From NCBI RefSeq assembly GCF_900111455.1, contig NZ_FOIE01000010.1, positions 1 through 64,000 of the forward strand: a DNA stretch of 64,000 nucleotides, written 5' to 3'. Position 1 is the first letter of the stretch, and every line of letters starts with the position of its first letter. Both the position numbers and the translations under genes were made by a program. The notes under the pieces were generated by a model, which was not told the origin of the DNA, searched no databases, and saw only the letters and a list, made by a program, of their open reading frames with translations. Positions 8,743 to 18,887 of the stretch are shown one piece after another. The DNA is from Geodermatophilus poikilotrophus (GTDB lineage Bacteria; Actinomycetota; Actinomycetes; Mycobacteriales; Geodermatophilaceae).

Positions 8743-9711
8743 CTACACCGGGACCGAGAGCGAGACGCCGAAGTCGCCGTCGGGGTCGGTCCACCACCGC
8801 GTCATCCGCAGACCTGCCGCGTCCAGCTCGGCCTCGACCCGCTCGCGGCGGAACTTCGCCGACACCTCGGTGCGCATCTCCTCTCCGGCGGCGAACCGGA
8901 CGTCGAGGTCCAGTGCGGGGACGTGCACCACCTGGTCAGCCCGGGAGCGCAGCCGCATCTCGATCCACTCGTGCTCGGCGTCCCACACGGCGACGTGGTC
9001 GAAGGCCGCGGGGTCGAAGTCGGCGCCCAGCTCGCGGTCCAGCACGCGCAGCACGTTGCGGTTGAACTCCGCGGTGACCCCGGCGGCGTCGTCGTAGGCG
9101 CGCACCAGCCGGGCCGGGTCCTTGACCAGGTCGGTGCCGAGGAGGAAGGAGTCCCCGGGCTGCAGCGTGCCGGCCAGGTCGGCGAGGAACGCCGCCCGCG
9201 GCGCCGGTTCCAGGTTGCCGATGGTCGAGCCCAGGAAGGCCACCAGCCGTCGTCCCGACCGGGGCAGCTCGTCCAGGTGCCGGGTGAAGTCGCCGACGAC
9301 GGCGTCCACCGCCACGCCCGGGTACTCGGCGGTGATCGCCGCCCCGGCCGCCTGCAGCACCGACGGGTCGACGTCGCACGGCACGAAGCGGCGCAGCGTG
9401 CCGGCACCGCGCAGCGCGTCCAGCAGCAGCCGGGTCTTCTCCGACGTCCCGCTGCCCAGCTCGACCAGCACGTCGGAACCGGAGGCCGCGGCGATCGCGT
9501 CGGCGTGCGCGGCCAGCACGGCCCGTTCGGCGCGGGTCGGGTAGTACTCCGGCAGCCGGGTGATCTCGTCGAACAGCTCGCTGCCGCGCTCGTCGTAGAA
9601 CCACCGGGGCGGCAGCGTCTTCGGCGAGGCGGTCAACCCGGCCAGGGCGTCGGCGCGCAGCGCGGCAGCGGCGTCCTCGGGGGCGAGGTGGCTGGTCAGC
9701 GAGATGGACAC
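8743..9711 (-). CDS. egtD: L-histidine N(alpha)-methyltransferase EgtD
   Basis: Trimethylates histidine to hercynine with SAM. The 322-residue protein matches EgtD throughout: [20 protein letters not shown], the SAM-binding loop [40 protein letters not shown] and the C-terminal [11 protein letters not shown] 9711 follows egtC by 8 bases and gives VSISLTSHL, which is family-like; longer upstream extensions are in the egtC shadow frame. It is the fourth gene of the egtA-B-C-D run and probably the last in that transcript, with about 220 bases before the sigma gene. Confidence 0.95.
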   Translation of the reverse strand: MSISLTSHLAPEDAAAALRADALAGLTASPKTLPPRWFYDERGSELFDEITRLPEYYPTRAERAVLAAHADAIAAASGSDVLVELGSGTSEKTRLLLDALRGAGTLRRFVPCDVDPSVLQAAGAAITAEYPGVAVDAVVGDFTRHLDELPRSGRRLVAFLGSTIGNLEPAPRAAFLADLAGTLQPGDSFLLGTDLVKDPARLVRAYDDAAGVTAEFNRNVLRVLDRELGADFDPAAFDHVAVWDAEHEWIEMRLRSRADQVVHVPALDLDVRFAAGEEMRTEVSAKFRRERVEAELDAAGLRMTRWWTDPDGDFGVSLSVPV

Positions 9712-9719
9712 GGGGTTCC

Positions 9720-10409
9720 TCAGCGGAGTGGGGTGAGCGTCAGGCCGTCCGGGGTGACCTCGACCAGGGAGTGGTCGGGGACGTCGGTCCACCGCGGGTC
9801 GTCGTCCCACGGCTCGCTGGCCAGCGCGGTGCCGTCGGGGGTGACCAGTGCCGACAGCGTGTCGCCCCAGGTGGTGGCCAGCAGGCGGGTGCCGTCGGCG
9901 GCGAGCAGGTTCAGCCGGGCGCCGGGGTCGGCCGCACCCACCTCGCGGACGACGTCGCCGAGTGCGTCGAGCCCCCGGTCGAACACCAGCGCGGCGAGCA
10001 GCGCGCTGTCGACGGTCGACTCGGCGTCGCGCACCGGGGGCAGCACCGCGCGGTCCACCCGGCCGTTGTGCGACAGCAGCCACCGGCCGTCGGTGAACGG
10101 CGCGACCGCGCTCTCCTCCAGCGGCATGCCGACGGTGGCCGAGCGGACGGCGGCCACCACGCACCCGGAGGAGAGCACCGGCGCCACCGAGGCGAACGAG
10201 GGGTCACCCCACAGCGGGCGCGCCGAGCGCCAGCGCGCCGGCCGCGCCCGGCCGGCGGCGAAGAAGCCCACGCCCCAGCCGTCGGCGTTGACCGTGCCGT
10301 ACCGCTGGCGGCGCGGCGCGTAGGACTGCACCAGCAGCGAGGACGGCGGTTCGAGCACCAGCGCGGCCAGGGTCCGGGGCCGGCCGAGCCAGGCGAGGTG
10401 GCGGCACAC
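9720..10409 (-). CDS. egtC: gamma-glutamyl hercynylcysteine sulfoxide hydrolase EgtC
   Basis: A class-II glutamine-amidotransferase-like (Ntn) hydrolase of 229 residues that removes the gamma-glutamyl group. Starting at GTG 10409 the protein begins M-C-R-H-L, so Cys2 becomes the catalytic N-terminal nucleophile after Met removal; this fixes the start. Also visible are [27 protein letters not shown] and LSHNGRVD, typical of the family. The start lies 2 bases after the egtB stop. Confidence 0.94.
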   Translation of the reverse strand: MCRHLAWLGRPRTLAALVLEPPSSLLVQSYAPRRQRYGTVNADGWGVGFFAAGRARPARWRSARPLWGDPSFASVAPVLSSGCVVAAVRSATVGMPLEESAVAPFTDGRWLLSHNGRVDRAVLPPVRDAESTVDSALLAALVFDRGLDALGDVVREVGAADPGARLNLLAADGTRLLATTWGDTLSALVTPDGTALASEPWDDDPRWTDVPDHSLVEVTPDGLTLTPLR

Positions 10410-10411
10410 GG

Positions 10412-11734
10412 TCAGGCGGCCGTCCCGTCGACGGACCAGGCCAGCCGGAAGCCGCTGAACACCTGGCGGCGGATCGGGTGGTCCCAGTTGCGGAAGCTGG
10501 GCCGCAGGATCGACGCGCCGACCGCCCACGAGCCGCCGCGCAGCACCTTGTAGTCGCCGCCGAAGAACGGCGCGGAGTAGTCGGCGTAGAGCATCGGCCG
10601 GAAGCCGGGCCACGGGGTGAAGTCCGAGGAGGTCCACTCCCAGACGTCGCCCACCATCTGCTCGGCGCCGTAGGGGGAGGCGCCGGCGGGGTAGGCGCCC
10701 ACCGGGGCCGGGCGCAGCGCGTCGCCGCCGAGGTTGGCCAGCGCGGACGACGGCTCGGCCGGGCCCCACGGGAAGCGGCGCCGCCGCCGGGCGGCCGGGT
10801 CCCAGACGGCGGCCTTCTCCCACTCCACCTCGGTGGGCAGCCGCGCGCCGGCCGGGGCCGCGCCGGTCGCCCCGGCCCAGGTCGCGTAGGCCTCCGCCTC
10901 GAAGTACGTGACGTGCTGGACCGGTTCGTCGGGCGGGACGGTCTCGACGAGACCGAAGCGGGTGCGGGTGCCGTCTGCGCTCCAGAACTGCGGACGCTCC
11001 AGCCCGGCCTCGACCCGGTGCGCCCAGCCGCGCTCGGACCACCAGCGCCGGTCGCCGTACCCGCCGTCGGTGACGAACGCGGCGTACTCGGCGTTGGTCA
11101 CCGGCACCCGGCCGATGCGGAAGGACGGGACGTCGACGACGTGCGCCGGGCGCTCGTTGTCCAGGGAGAACGGCTCGTCGGCGGCGTCCACGCCCAGCAC
11201 GAACTCCCCGCCGGGCACGAGCACCGACGTGCCGGCGACCCCGGGCCGGCCCGGCGGCAGCGGCGTCCCGGCGCCGAGCAGCGGCGGCCCGGAGCGCAGG
11301 TCGAGCGCCTGCAGCATCGTCTCGTCGTGCTGCTGCTCGTGGCTGACGACCATCGCGAAGTCGAACGGGTCGCCGTCGTCGTCCCGGCCGAGCCGACCCA
11401 GCCGGTCGAGCACCCGGCCGCGCACCTCGCCGCAGAACGACCGCGCCGCCACCGGCGGCAGCAGCGGCAGCCGGGCGCGGACCGCGCGGGGGTGGGTGAA
11501 CGCGTCGTAGAGCGCCTCGACGTCGGCCGGCAGCAGCCCCTCGCGGCGGGCGTCGCCCCGGCGCAGCAGCCAGAGGTCCTCCTGCTGGCCGATGTGCGCG
11601 AGGTCCCAGACCAGCGGGCTCAGCAGCGGGGTGTGCTGGCGCAGCAGCTCGGGCTCGTCGTGGTCGGTGAGCCGCAGCGTGCGCTGCCGGGCGGCCTCCA
11701 GGTCGCGGGCGAGGGTCTCGGTCAGGTCGGTCAC
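10412..11734 (-). CDS. egtB: hercynine oxygenase EgtB
   Basis: A nonheme iron sulfoxide synthase that joins hercynine to gamma-glutamylcysteine. The 440 residues comprise an N-terminal DinB-like four-helix domain with the iron ligands ([11 protein letters not shown], then HEQQHDE, the HX3HXE motif) and a C-terminal FGE/formylglycine-type domain ([56 protein letters not shown]). GTG 11734 overlaps the egtA stop as GTGA, so translation is coupled. Confidence 0.95.
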   Translation of the reverse strand: MTDLTETLARDLEAARQRTLRLTDHDEPELLRQHTPLLSPLVWDLAHIGQQEDLWLLRRGDARREGLLPADVEALYDAFTHPRAVRARLPLLPPVAARSFCGEVRGRVLDRLGRLGRDDDGDPFDFAMVVSHEQQHDETMLQALDLRSGPPLLGAGTPLPPGRPGVAGTSVLVPGGEFVLGVDAADEPFSLDNERPAHVVDVPSFRIGRVPVTNAEYAAFVTDGGYGDRRWWSERGWAHRVEAGLERPQFWSADGTRTRFGLVETVPPDEPVQHVTYFEAEAYATWAGATGAAPAGARLPTEVEWEKAAVWDPAARRRRRFPWGPAEPSSALANLGGDALRPAPVGAYPAGASPYGAEQMVGDVWEWTSSDFTPWPGFRPMLYADYSAPFFGGDYKVLRGGSWAVGASILRPSFRNWDHPIRRQVFSGFRLAWSVDGTAA

Positions 11735-12996
11735 CGGGGAGCTCCCGTGGCGGAGAGGAGGGCGGCGGTGGGGCCACCGGCCCGGGCGGTCTCGAGCAGG
11801 GCGTCGCCGGGGCAGCGGCCCCGGTCGACCAGGTCGGCGAGCGCCTCCACCTCCGGCCGCAGCGCGACGGGGACGGCGGCGCAGGCGGCGGCGAGGCAGG
11901 CGCGGGCCGCGGCGTGCAACGCGGGGTCGGCCAGGCCGAGGTGCGCGGCGCGGTCCCAGGCGCCCGCGACCGGCGCGGTGGCCGCCGCGGCGTGCCCGGC
12001 CGCGACCGGGTCGTCGAGCAGCACCGCCGTCACCGCGGCCAGCGCCGGCCACCACGGCTCGGGCGCGGCGTCCAGGTAGCGGATCTCCAGGTAGCCGCGC
12101 GGCCGCACCGGCGGGAACAGCGTGGTCAGGTGGTAGTCCAGGTCCGCCGTCGTGGGTGCCCGGCCGCCCAGCGGGACGTCGCCGGTGATCCAGTCGGCGA
12201 AGCCGACCCGCTCGCGCACCGGCACTGCACCGCCACCGTCCGGGTCGCGCACCAGCATCACCGGCGCGGCCAGCGCGTACGCGGCCCACTCGCCCGCCGG
12301 GTCGGCGCCACCCAGCAACGGCCCGCAGCGGGCCTGGTCGAGGTCGCTCCAGACCCGCTGTCGGTGCGACACCCAGCCGGCCGGCCGGCCGTCGGCGAGC
12401 GGGGAGCAGGCCGCGACGGCGACCAGGGTGGGCCCCAGCTGGTGGGCCAGGGACACCCGCTCGCTCCAGCCGGCGCACGGCCCGGCGTCCAGGTTGACCT
12501 GCAGCGCGGCGGTTCCGGCCATCATCGCCGTCCCGGCTGCGGCGCAGCCGACGGCGGCGAAGTGCTCCTCCATCGCGGCGTAGCGGGGGGCCGGGCAGAC
12601 GCGGGCGGGGGGCCGCAGGGGGTCGGCGCCCAGCGGGGCCACGGCCAGCCGCTCGGCGGCCAGTGCCGTGGCGAGCACGTCGCGGTCGGCCCGCAGCGCC
12701 GCCACCGCGGCCGCGACGTCGGGGTACGGCGGGCCGGACAGCTCCACCTGGCCGCCGGGCTCGAGGGTGACCCGGCTGCCGCCGGGCAGCGCGGGCAGTA
12801 CGCCGACCAGGTCGCGGATCCGCGGCCAGGGCACGCGCGACGCGGGCGCGGCGAGGTCGACCAGGTGCGCCTCCAGCTCCAGGCCGACCGGGCCGACGGA
12901 ACCGTGGCGCAGCGCCGTGCCGGCGACGTGTGCGGCGGCAGCCTCCCGGTCGAGGACGACCGTGCGTGCTGCGGTGATCGGGGCCACGAGCCCCAC
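11731..12996 (-). CDS. egtA: glutamate-cysteine ligase EgtA
   Basis: A GCS2-type ligase (421 residues) that makes gamma-glutamylcysteine for the EgtB reaction. Visible are [11 protein letters not shown] (ATP/metal-binding strand), [28 protein letters not shown] and the late [10 protein letters not shown], as in plant/actinobacterial GCS2 enzymes. GGAGGGGG sits immediately upstream of GTG 12996; GTG 12987 is an alternative start with better spacing. First gene of the minus-strand run egtABCD, divergent from the DUF309 gene across about 150 bases. Confidence 0.92.
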   Translation of the reverse strand: MGLVAPITAARTVVLDREAAAAHVAGTALRHGSVGPVGLELEAHLVDLAAPASRVPWPRIRDLVGVLPALPGGSRVTLEPGGQVELSGPPYPDVAAAVAALRADRDVLATALAAERLAVAPLGADPLRPPARVCPAPRYAAMEEHFAAVGCAAAGTAMMAGTAALQVNLDAGPCAGWSERVSLAHQLGPTLVAVAACSPLADGRPAGWVSHRQRVWSDLDQARCGPLLGGADPAGEWAAYALAAPVMLVRDPDGGGAVPVRERVGFADWITGDVPLGGRAPTTADLDYHLTTLFPPVRPRGYLEIRYLDAAPEPWWPALAAVTAVLLDDPVAAGHAAAATAPVAGAWDRAAHLGLADPALHAAARACLAAACAAVPVALRPEVEALADLVDRGRCPGDALLETARAGGPTAALLSATGAPR

Positions 12997-13148
12997 CCCC
13001 CTCCAGGTCCGGACCGGTCGACGTCGACCGCGGGTCGGTGCGGGGGCGGCCCGTCCTGCGGCCGTCCTCGGGGCACATCCTGCACGGGACCACCGACGGA
13101 ATGCACGACCCGGCGGCGCACAACTGGTGTTCGCGTCAGGATCGTCCG

Positions 13149-13622
13149 GTGGACGTCGACCGGGACCGGGATCCTGCAGGCCGGGCGCGCAACGCCCGGC
13201 CCCGCGACGCGCTGGGCCGGCCGCTGCCCCGCGGCGCCGTGGGGGAGGAGCGGGCGCCGGAGGGTGTCCTCCGGGCGCCGGACCAGGCGCTGGCGGAGGC
13301 GCAGCAGCTGCTGGTCACCGGGCGTCCGTTCCACGCCCACGAGGTGCTCGAGGACGCGTGGAAGCAGGCTCCCGACTCCGAGCGGCAGCTGTGGCGCGGG
13401 CTGGCCCAGCTCGCCGTCGGGCTGACCCACGTGGCGCGGGGCAACGACCGCGGTGCGGCCACGCTGCTCGAGCGGGGAGCGGGCAACATCGAGGGCTACG
13501 CCGACGCCCCACCGCACGGCATCGACGTCGCCGGTCTGGTCGCCTGGGCGCGGGAGCTGGCGGCCTCGCCCCCGTCGTCCCGCGACGCCGCAGCGCTCGC
13601 GCCGCGCCTGCGCGCCGGGTGA
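13149..13622 (+). CDS. DUF309 domain protein
   Basis: A 157-residue soluble protein. The N-terminus VDVDRDRDPAGRARNARPRD and then FHAHEVLEDAWK..ERQLWRGLAQLAVGLTHVARGN are the DUF309 signature, an all-helical fold of unknown function in which the HAHE/W..LAQLAVG positions are conserved. GTG 13149 has AGGA upstream and matches relatives; the ATG at 13101 would add 16 less conserved residues. Divergent from egtA. No catalytic assignment is possible. Confidence 0.8.
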   Translation: MDVDRDRDPAGRARNARPRDALGRPLPRGAVGEERAPEGVLRAPDQALAEAQQLLVTGRPFHAHEVLEDAWKQAPDSERQLWRGLAQLAVGLTHVARGNDRGAATLLERGAGNIEGYADAPPHGIDVAGLVAWARELAASPPSSRDAAALAPRLRAG

Positions 13623-13672
13623 TCCCGCCCGTCCCGCGTGCCGAGGCGACCGCGGCCGGGTAGGGGCCGGGG

Positions 13673-14455
13673 GTGACGAACGGACGCGCGGATGCCCTGC
13701 GAACGGGAGCGGTGCTGCTGGCGGCGGTCGCGCAGATCGCCGGCAGCCCGCTCGGCTCGGCGCTGGCCGGGCGCAGCGTGGGCGAGGTCAGCGACGCGAC
13801 CCGTACGCTGATCACCCCGGCCGGCTACGCCTTCTCGATCTGGGGACCGATCTTCGCCCTGGCGCTGGCCTGGGCGGTCTACCAGGCCCTCCCCGGGCAG
13901 CGGGACCGCGCGGTGCACCGGGCGACCGGCTGGCCGCTGGCCGCGGCGTTCGCCGGGAACGCCGTCTGGGAGCTGCTCTTCCCGCTGGTGGGCGACCGCG
14001 TGCCGGTCCTCCCCGCGGTGCTGCTCTTCGCCATCGTCGCCGCCGCCGCGACGGCCTGGGCGCGGCTGCAGGCGATGCCGCTCACCGGGCTGCCACGGCT
14101 GCTCCCCGCCGCGGTCACCGGTCTCCTGCTGGGCTGGGTGACGCTCGCCTCGGCGGTGCAGGTGGCCAGCGCCGGCGTCGCGCTCGGGGCGCCGGCCCAG
14201 GGGGCGGCGGCGCAGGTGTGGGCGGTCGTCGCGCTCGCGGCGGTGGCGGCCCTCGGGGCGGGGCTGGTGCTGGTCGCCCAGGTGGCGGCCGGACCGTTCG
14301 CGCTGGCCGTGGTCTGGGGCCTGGTCGCGGTCGCCGTGGACGGCCGACCGGGCGTGGTGACCGGTGCCGCCGTGGGCGCCGCCGTCGTCGTGACCGCGGC
14401 CCTGGCGGTCCGGGTGGCCGGACGGCGAGAGCGCGGCGCGCTGCTGGTCGGCTGA
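13673..14455 (+). CDS. TspO/MBR-like (tryptophan-rich sensory) membrane protein
   Basis: About 260 residues with seven or eight hydrophobic segments; TPAGYAFSIWGPIF in the first third is the TspO/MBR-type motif seen in larger eukaryote-like and actinobacterial relatives. It should sit in the cytoplasmic membrane. It stands alone 50 bases after DUF309. GTG 13673 gives a short basic N-terminus before the first helix. The ligand is unknown; TspO relatives bind porphyrins, but that is not shown here. Confidence 0.65.
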   Translation: MTNGRADALRTGAVLLAAVAQIAGSPLGSALAGRSVGEVSDATRTLITPAGYAFSIWGPIFALALAWAVYQALPGQRDRAVHRATGWPLAAAFAGNAVWELLFPLVGDRVPVLPAVLLFAIVAAAATAWARLQAMPLTGLPRLLPAAVTGLLLGWVTLASAVQVASAGVALGAPAQGAAAQVWAVVALAAVAALGAGLVLVAQVAAGPFALAVVWGLVAVAVDGRPGVVTGAAVGAAVVVTAALAVRVAGRRERGALLVG

Positions 14456-14534
14456 CCCCGTCCCGCCGGAGCGGCTCCGAACGGCCGGCGGCGCCGCTTC
14501 CCCCGTGGGGCGACCCGGAGCACACTGCCTGGGT

Positions 14535-14729
14535 GTGAGCGCCGCCCCCGCCGTCGACCGCGCCCGTGAGGTGCGGGTCCCCGGCGATCGGCAGCGGCTC
14601 GGCCCCGCCGGGCGGGCCGCGCCGGGGGCCGGTGGTGCCGACCCGGAGGGCGACTCGCCCCGGGGCGGCGGCCCGGGCATCGTGGTACCCGACACCTACC
14701 TGCGGACGACGGCCGTGCGGGCCGGTTGA
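14535..14729 (+). CDS. small hypothetical protein
   Basis: A 64-residue frame from GTG 14535 ending 11 bases before the SRPBCC gene. It is Pro/Gly/Arg-rich and likely disordered, with a more ordered-looking tail (GIVVPDTYLRTTAVRAG). No family is recognised. Its position just upstream of a good ribosome site may simply reflect codon-like bias in a GC-rich leader. Confidence 0.35.
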   Translation: MSAAPAVDRAREVRVPGDRQRLGPAGRAAPGAGGADPEGDSPRGGGPGIVVPDTYLRTTAVRAG

Positions 14730-14740
14730 GGGGGAGCGCC

Positions 14741-15181
14741 GTGAGGAGCTACGAGGCGGCCGCGCGGATCGACGTGAGCCCGGAGCAGGTGTGGGCGCTG
14801 CTGGTCGACGTGGGTAGCTGGCGGGACTGGGACTCCGGCGTCGACCGGGTGGACGGCCGGGTCGCGCTCGGCGAGAAGCTGACGCTCTACGCCACCATGA
14901 TCCGCACCCGCCCCTTCACGGTGACGGTCACCGAGATCCGCCCGCGCGAGGTCATGCGCTGGCGCGGCGGGCTGCCGCTGGGGCTGGCGGTCATCGAGCG
15001 CACCTACACCCTCGACGGCCAGGAGGACGGCAGCACGGTGCTCACCGTCCGCGAGGACCACTCCGGCCCGCTGGCGGGGTTGCTCGCCCGCTCGACGCCG
15101 GATCTGAACCCCTCGTTCCGCCACTTCTGCGAGGGGCTCAAGGCCCGCGCCGAGGGGCGCGCCTCCCGCCCCTCCGGCTGA
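14741..15181 (+). CDS. SRPBCC family protein (polyketide cyclase/START-like)
   Basis: A 146-residue START/SRPBCC fold: VRSYEAAARIDVSPEQVWALLVDVGSWRDWDS is the standard first strand-helix pair, followed by the central beta strands and a final long helix (FRHFCEGLKARAE). Members bind small hydrophobic ligands; the ligand is unknown. GAGGGGGAG before GTG 14741 fixes the start. Its stop lies 3 bases from the convergent membrane-protein stop. Confidence 0.82.
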   Translation: MRSYEAAARIDVSPEQVWALLVDVGSWRDWDSGVDRVDGRVALGEKLTLYATMIRTRPFTVTVTEIRPREVMRWRGGLPLGLAVIERTYTLDGQEDGSTVLTVREDHSGPLAGLLARSTPDLNPSFRHFCEGLKARAEGRASRPSG

Positions 15182-15184
15182 CCG

Positions 15185-15691
15185 TCAGCTCGTCAGGACG
15201 GCCAGCCCCCAGCACGCGACGGCAACGGCGACCAGGGTCGCGCCCATGCCGACGGCGGTCGCGACCGGACCGGGGGCCGGCGTGATCGACCGGCCGGTGC
15301 GGGGATCGGGCACCGGGACGCTGAGACGCAGCACGGCCACCAGCGACGGGATCCACAGCACCGCTCCTGCGGTGAGCACGACCCAGGCCGGCATGCCCAG
15401 GGCCGGCTCGCCGTCGACCAGGCCGACCACCCCGTTCCCGACGAGGAAGCCGCACAGCGCGCCCAGCAGGGTCGGAGCCGGGCGGGCCGCCGCGGACCAG
15501 CGGCTGCGCGGACGGCGGAACCCGGCGGCGTACTCCCGCGCCGGACCGAAGGCCTCGCGGGGGTCCTCGCCGGTGTCGGCGACGTGGCTCTCCACCTCGG
15601 CGACGATCTCGCCGATCCGCTCGGGCGGCACGTTCCCCGTCCGCAGGGCCTGCACCAGCTCGCGGCGGTAGGTGTCGGTGCCGGTGGTCAT
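15185..15691 (-). CDS. HAAS-type membrane protein cotranscribed with PadR
   Basis: 168 residues: a cytosolic N-terminal helical domain (TYRRELVQALRTGNVPPERIGEIVAEVESHVADTG, like the HAAS/DUF1700 domains that accompany PadR regulators) then three or four membrane helices. ATG 15691 overlaps the padR stop as ATGA, so the two are coupled. Such pairs usually act together in a small signalling or envelope module; the signal is unknown. Confidence 0.75.
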   Translation of the reverse strand: MTTGTDTYRRELVQALRTGNVPPERIGEIVAEVESHVADTGEDPREAFGPAREYAAGFRRPRSRWSAAARPAPTLLGALCGFLVGNGVVGLVDGEPALGMPAWVVLTAGAVLWIPSLVAVLRLSVPVPDPRTGRSITPAPGPVATAVGMGATLVAVAVACWGLAVLTS

Positions 15692-16032
15692 CGAGGACTC
15701 CCCACGGACGGGAGCAGGCCGGCGGCCCGCTCGGTGAACGTGTGCCAGGCGGCGGCGCGCTCAGCCAGGTGGGCGCGGCCGTGCGGGGTGACGGTGAAGA
15801 ACTTCCGGCCCGGCCCGCCCGCACCCTCGCGCCAGGACGACGTGACCAGCCCCTCCTGCTCGAGCCGGTTGAGGACCGGGTAGAGGGTGCCGCCCTTGAC
15901 CGCCCCCAGGCCGGCCGCCTGCAGGCGCTGGGCGATCGCGTAGCCGTAGGTCTCCTCCTCGGCGACGACCGCCAGCACCGTCAGCGGCAACGTCGCGCGC
16001 ATCCACTCGGCGGGCCAGGGTTCGAGCGACAC
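15688..16032 (-). CDS. PadR family transcriptional regulator
   Basis: A 114-residue winged-helix regulator: LTVLAVVAEEETYGYAIAQRLQAAG..GGTLYPVLNRLEQEGLV is the PadR DNA-binding core, followed by GPGRKFFTVTPHGRAHL (wing) and a dimerisation helix. GTG 16032 is 6 bases after TACCGT (16044-16039), so the mRNA is leaderless. A 38-bp near-palindrome covers the promoter, indicating autorepression. Couples to the membrane protein downstream. Confidence 0.9.
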   Translation of the reverse strand: MSLEPWPAEWMRATLPLTVLAVVAEEETYGYAIAQRLQAAGLGAVKGGTLYPVLNRLEQEGLVTSSWREGAGGPGRKFFTVTPHGRAHLAERAAAWHTFTERAAGLLPSVGSPR

Positions 16033-16034
16033 GA

Positions 16035-16072
16035 CTAGACGGTATCGCTGACTAGTCAGTGAGACAATCTAG
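16035..16072 (-). promoter_or_regulatory. padR promoter and palindromic operator
   Basis: On the minus strand TTGTCT (16067-16062), a 17-base spacer and TACCGT (16044-16039) form a promoter whose start would fall at the padR GTG. The spacer holds a perfect 12-bp palindrome CTGACTAGTCAG (16048-16059), nested in outer arms CTAGA/TCTAG with the same centre; 15 of 19 base pairs of the 38-bp dyad match. Repressor binding here would block polymerase. Confidence 0.75.
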
Positions 16073-16141
16073 CCGGGCTCGTGTGACCACTGTGACCGGA
16101 ACTACTGTCCGGCGCCCGACGGTGCCACCATGGGCGGTGCC

Positions 16142-17644
<1,503 letters not shown>

Positions 17645-17661
17645 GGTCCCCGCCGGGCCGG

Positions 17662-17847
17662 CTACGGCTGGTCGGTGTCCTCCCCGGCGGGTGCGGACTC
17701 CTCCGGCTCGAAGGTGTCGGCCTCGCCGAGCCCCATCCCGACGCCCGAGGAGTCGGTGGGGACCGACGGTCCGCCGTCCCGGTCCTGCTCCGGCGCCGAC
17801 GGACGGGTCTCGTCCACCGGCGGCCTGCCCTGCGGGTTCTCGGTCAT
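17662..17847 (-). CDS. small acidic hypothetical protein
   Basis: 61 residues, rich in Asp, Glu, Pro and Ser (MTENPQGRPPVDETRPS.. to ..GEDTDQP), with no hydrophobic core and probably disordered. GGAGAGGAG lies 7 bases before ATG 17847, a good ribosome site and the best evidence that it is real. It is convergent with the malic enzyme gene and divergent from the Fpg/Nei gene. No function can be assigned. Confidence 0.6.
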   Translation of the reverse strand: MTENPQGRPPVDETRPSAPEQDRDGGPSVPTDSSGVGMGLGEADTFEPEESAPAGEDTDQP

Positions 17848-17972
17848 GTCCCGGCTCCTCTCCTGCGGGGGCACCCGCCCCCACGGTGGTGCCGTCCATC
17901 GTGGGCGCAGACCCGGGTCGGTGCACCCGATCGGGCACGGCGCGACGGGGTCTTCCGCGGGATGATCGCGGG

Positions 17973-18827
17973 ATGCCCGAGTTGCCCGAGGTGGAAGCGC
18001 TGACCGCGTTCCTGCGTGAGCACGCGGTCGGCCACGTGGTGACCCGCGTCGACCTGGCCGCCGTCCAGGCGATCAAGACCTTCGACCCGCCGCTGTCGGC
18101 GCTCGGGGGGCTGGAGCTCACCGGCGTCGCCCGGCACGGCAAGTTCCTCGACCTCGACGTCTCCGGGCTGCACCTCGTCGTCCACCTGGCACGGGCCGGC
18201 TGGCTGCACTGGCGCACCGGGCTGCCGACCGCCCCGCCGAAGCCGGGCAAGGGGCCGCTCGCGGTCCGCGTCCACCTCGACGACGGCGACGGCTTCGACC
18301 TCACCGAGCAGGGCACCCGCAAGGGGCTGGCGGTCCACGTCGTCCGCTCGCCGGCCGAGGTGCCGGGCATCGCGCGGCTGGGGCCCGACGCCCTCGCCGT
18401 CGACCGGGACACCTTCGTCGCGCTGCTGGCCGGGCGCAGCGGGCAGCTCAAGGGCGCGCTCACCGACCAGACGCTGCTGGCCGGCATCGGCAACGCCTAC
18501 TCCGACGAGATCCTGCACGCCGCGCGGCTCTCGCCGTTCAAGATGGCCGACAAGCTCACCGACGACGAGGCCCTGCGCCTCTACGACGCGGTGCGGGCGA
18601 CCCTCACCGGGGCGCTCGAGCGCCAGGTCGGGCAGCAGGCGGCCACGATGAAGGGCGAGAAGCGCTCGGGGCTGCAGGTGCACGCCCGGACCGGTCTGCC
18701 GTGCCCGGTGTGCGGCGACACCGTCCGCGAGGTCAGCTTCGCCGACACCTCGCTGCAGTACTGCCCGACCTGTCAGACCGGCGGCAAGCCGCTGGCCGAC
18801 CGGCGGATGTCCAAGCTGCTGCGCTGA
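17973..18827 (+). CDS. Fpg/Nei family DNA glycosylase
   Basis: Excises oxidised bases and nicks the strand. The 284-residue protein starts MPELPEVEA, giving the catalytic Pro2 and Glu3 after Met removal, which fixes ATG 17973. It continues with RHGKFLDLDV, the helix-two-turn-helix LKGALTDQTLLAGIGNAYSDEIL, and a C-terminal zinc finger CPVC-x16-CPTC. Fpg and Nei1/2 cannot be separated by eye; the wide PF..LTDDEALRL insertion resembles actinobacterial Nei-like members. GATGAT six bases before the ATG suggests a leaderless start. Confidence 0.9.
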   Translation: MPELPEVEALTAFLREHAVGHVVTRVDLAAVQAIKTFDPPLSALGGLELTGVARHGKFLDLDVSGLHLVVHLARAGWLHWRTGLPTAPPKPGKGPLAVRVHLDDGDGFDLTEQGTRKGLAVHVVRSPAEVPGIARLGPDALAVDRDTFVALLAGRSGQLKGALTDQTLLAGIGNAYSDEILHAARLSPFKMADKLTDDEALRLYDAVRATLTGALERQVGQQAATMKGEKRSGLQVHARTGLPCPVCGDTVREVSFADTSLQYCPTCQTGGKPLADRRMSKLLR

Positions 18828-18831
18828 AGGG

Positions 18832-18884
18832 GGACCCCCTGCCCCCGCCACTCGCAGGCTCCGCGGCGGGACCCGGCGGGGGGC
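18832..18884. terminator. bidirectional hairpin between convergent genes
   Basis: A nested inverted repeat (CCCCCTGCCCCCGCC.. against ..GGCGGGACCCGGCGGGGGG) with the core CTCGCAGGCTC lies between the stop codons of the Fpg/Nei and metallo-hydrolase genes. It is a copy of the hairpin family also found at 7090, 25552, 32770, 43521 and 51159. Confidence 0.65.
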
Positions 18885-18887
18885 CGC

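Noticed and set aside
8743-10164. egtD start extended to 10164
   Set aside because: The extension lies in the egtC shadow frame; GTG 9711 gives the family-like N-terminus right after egtC.
16082-16099. TGTGACCACTGTGACC upstream of malic enzyme as a CRP site
   Set aside because: It is a direct repeat, not the GTGA-N6-TCAC dyad needed by CRP/GlxR.
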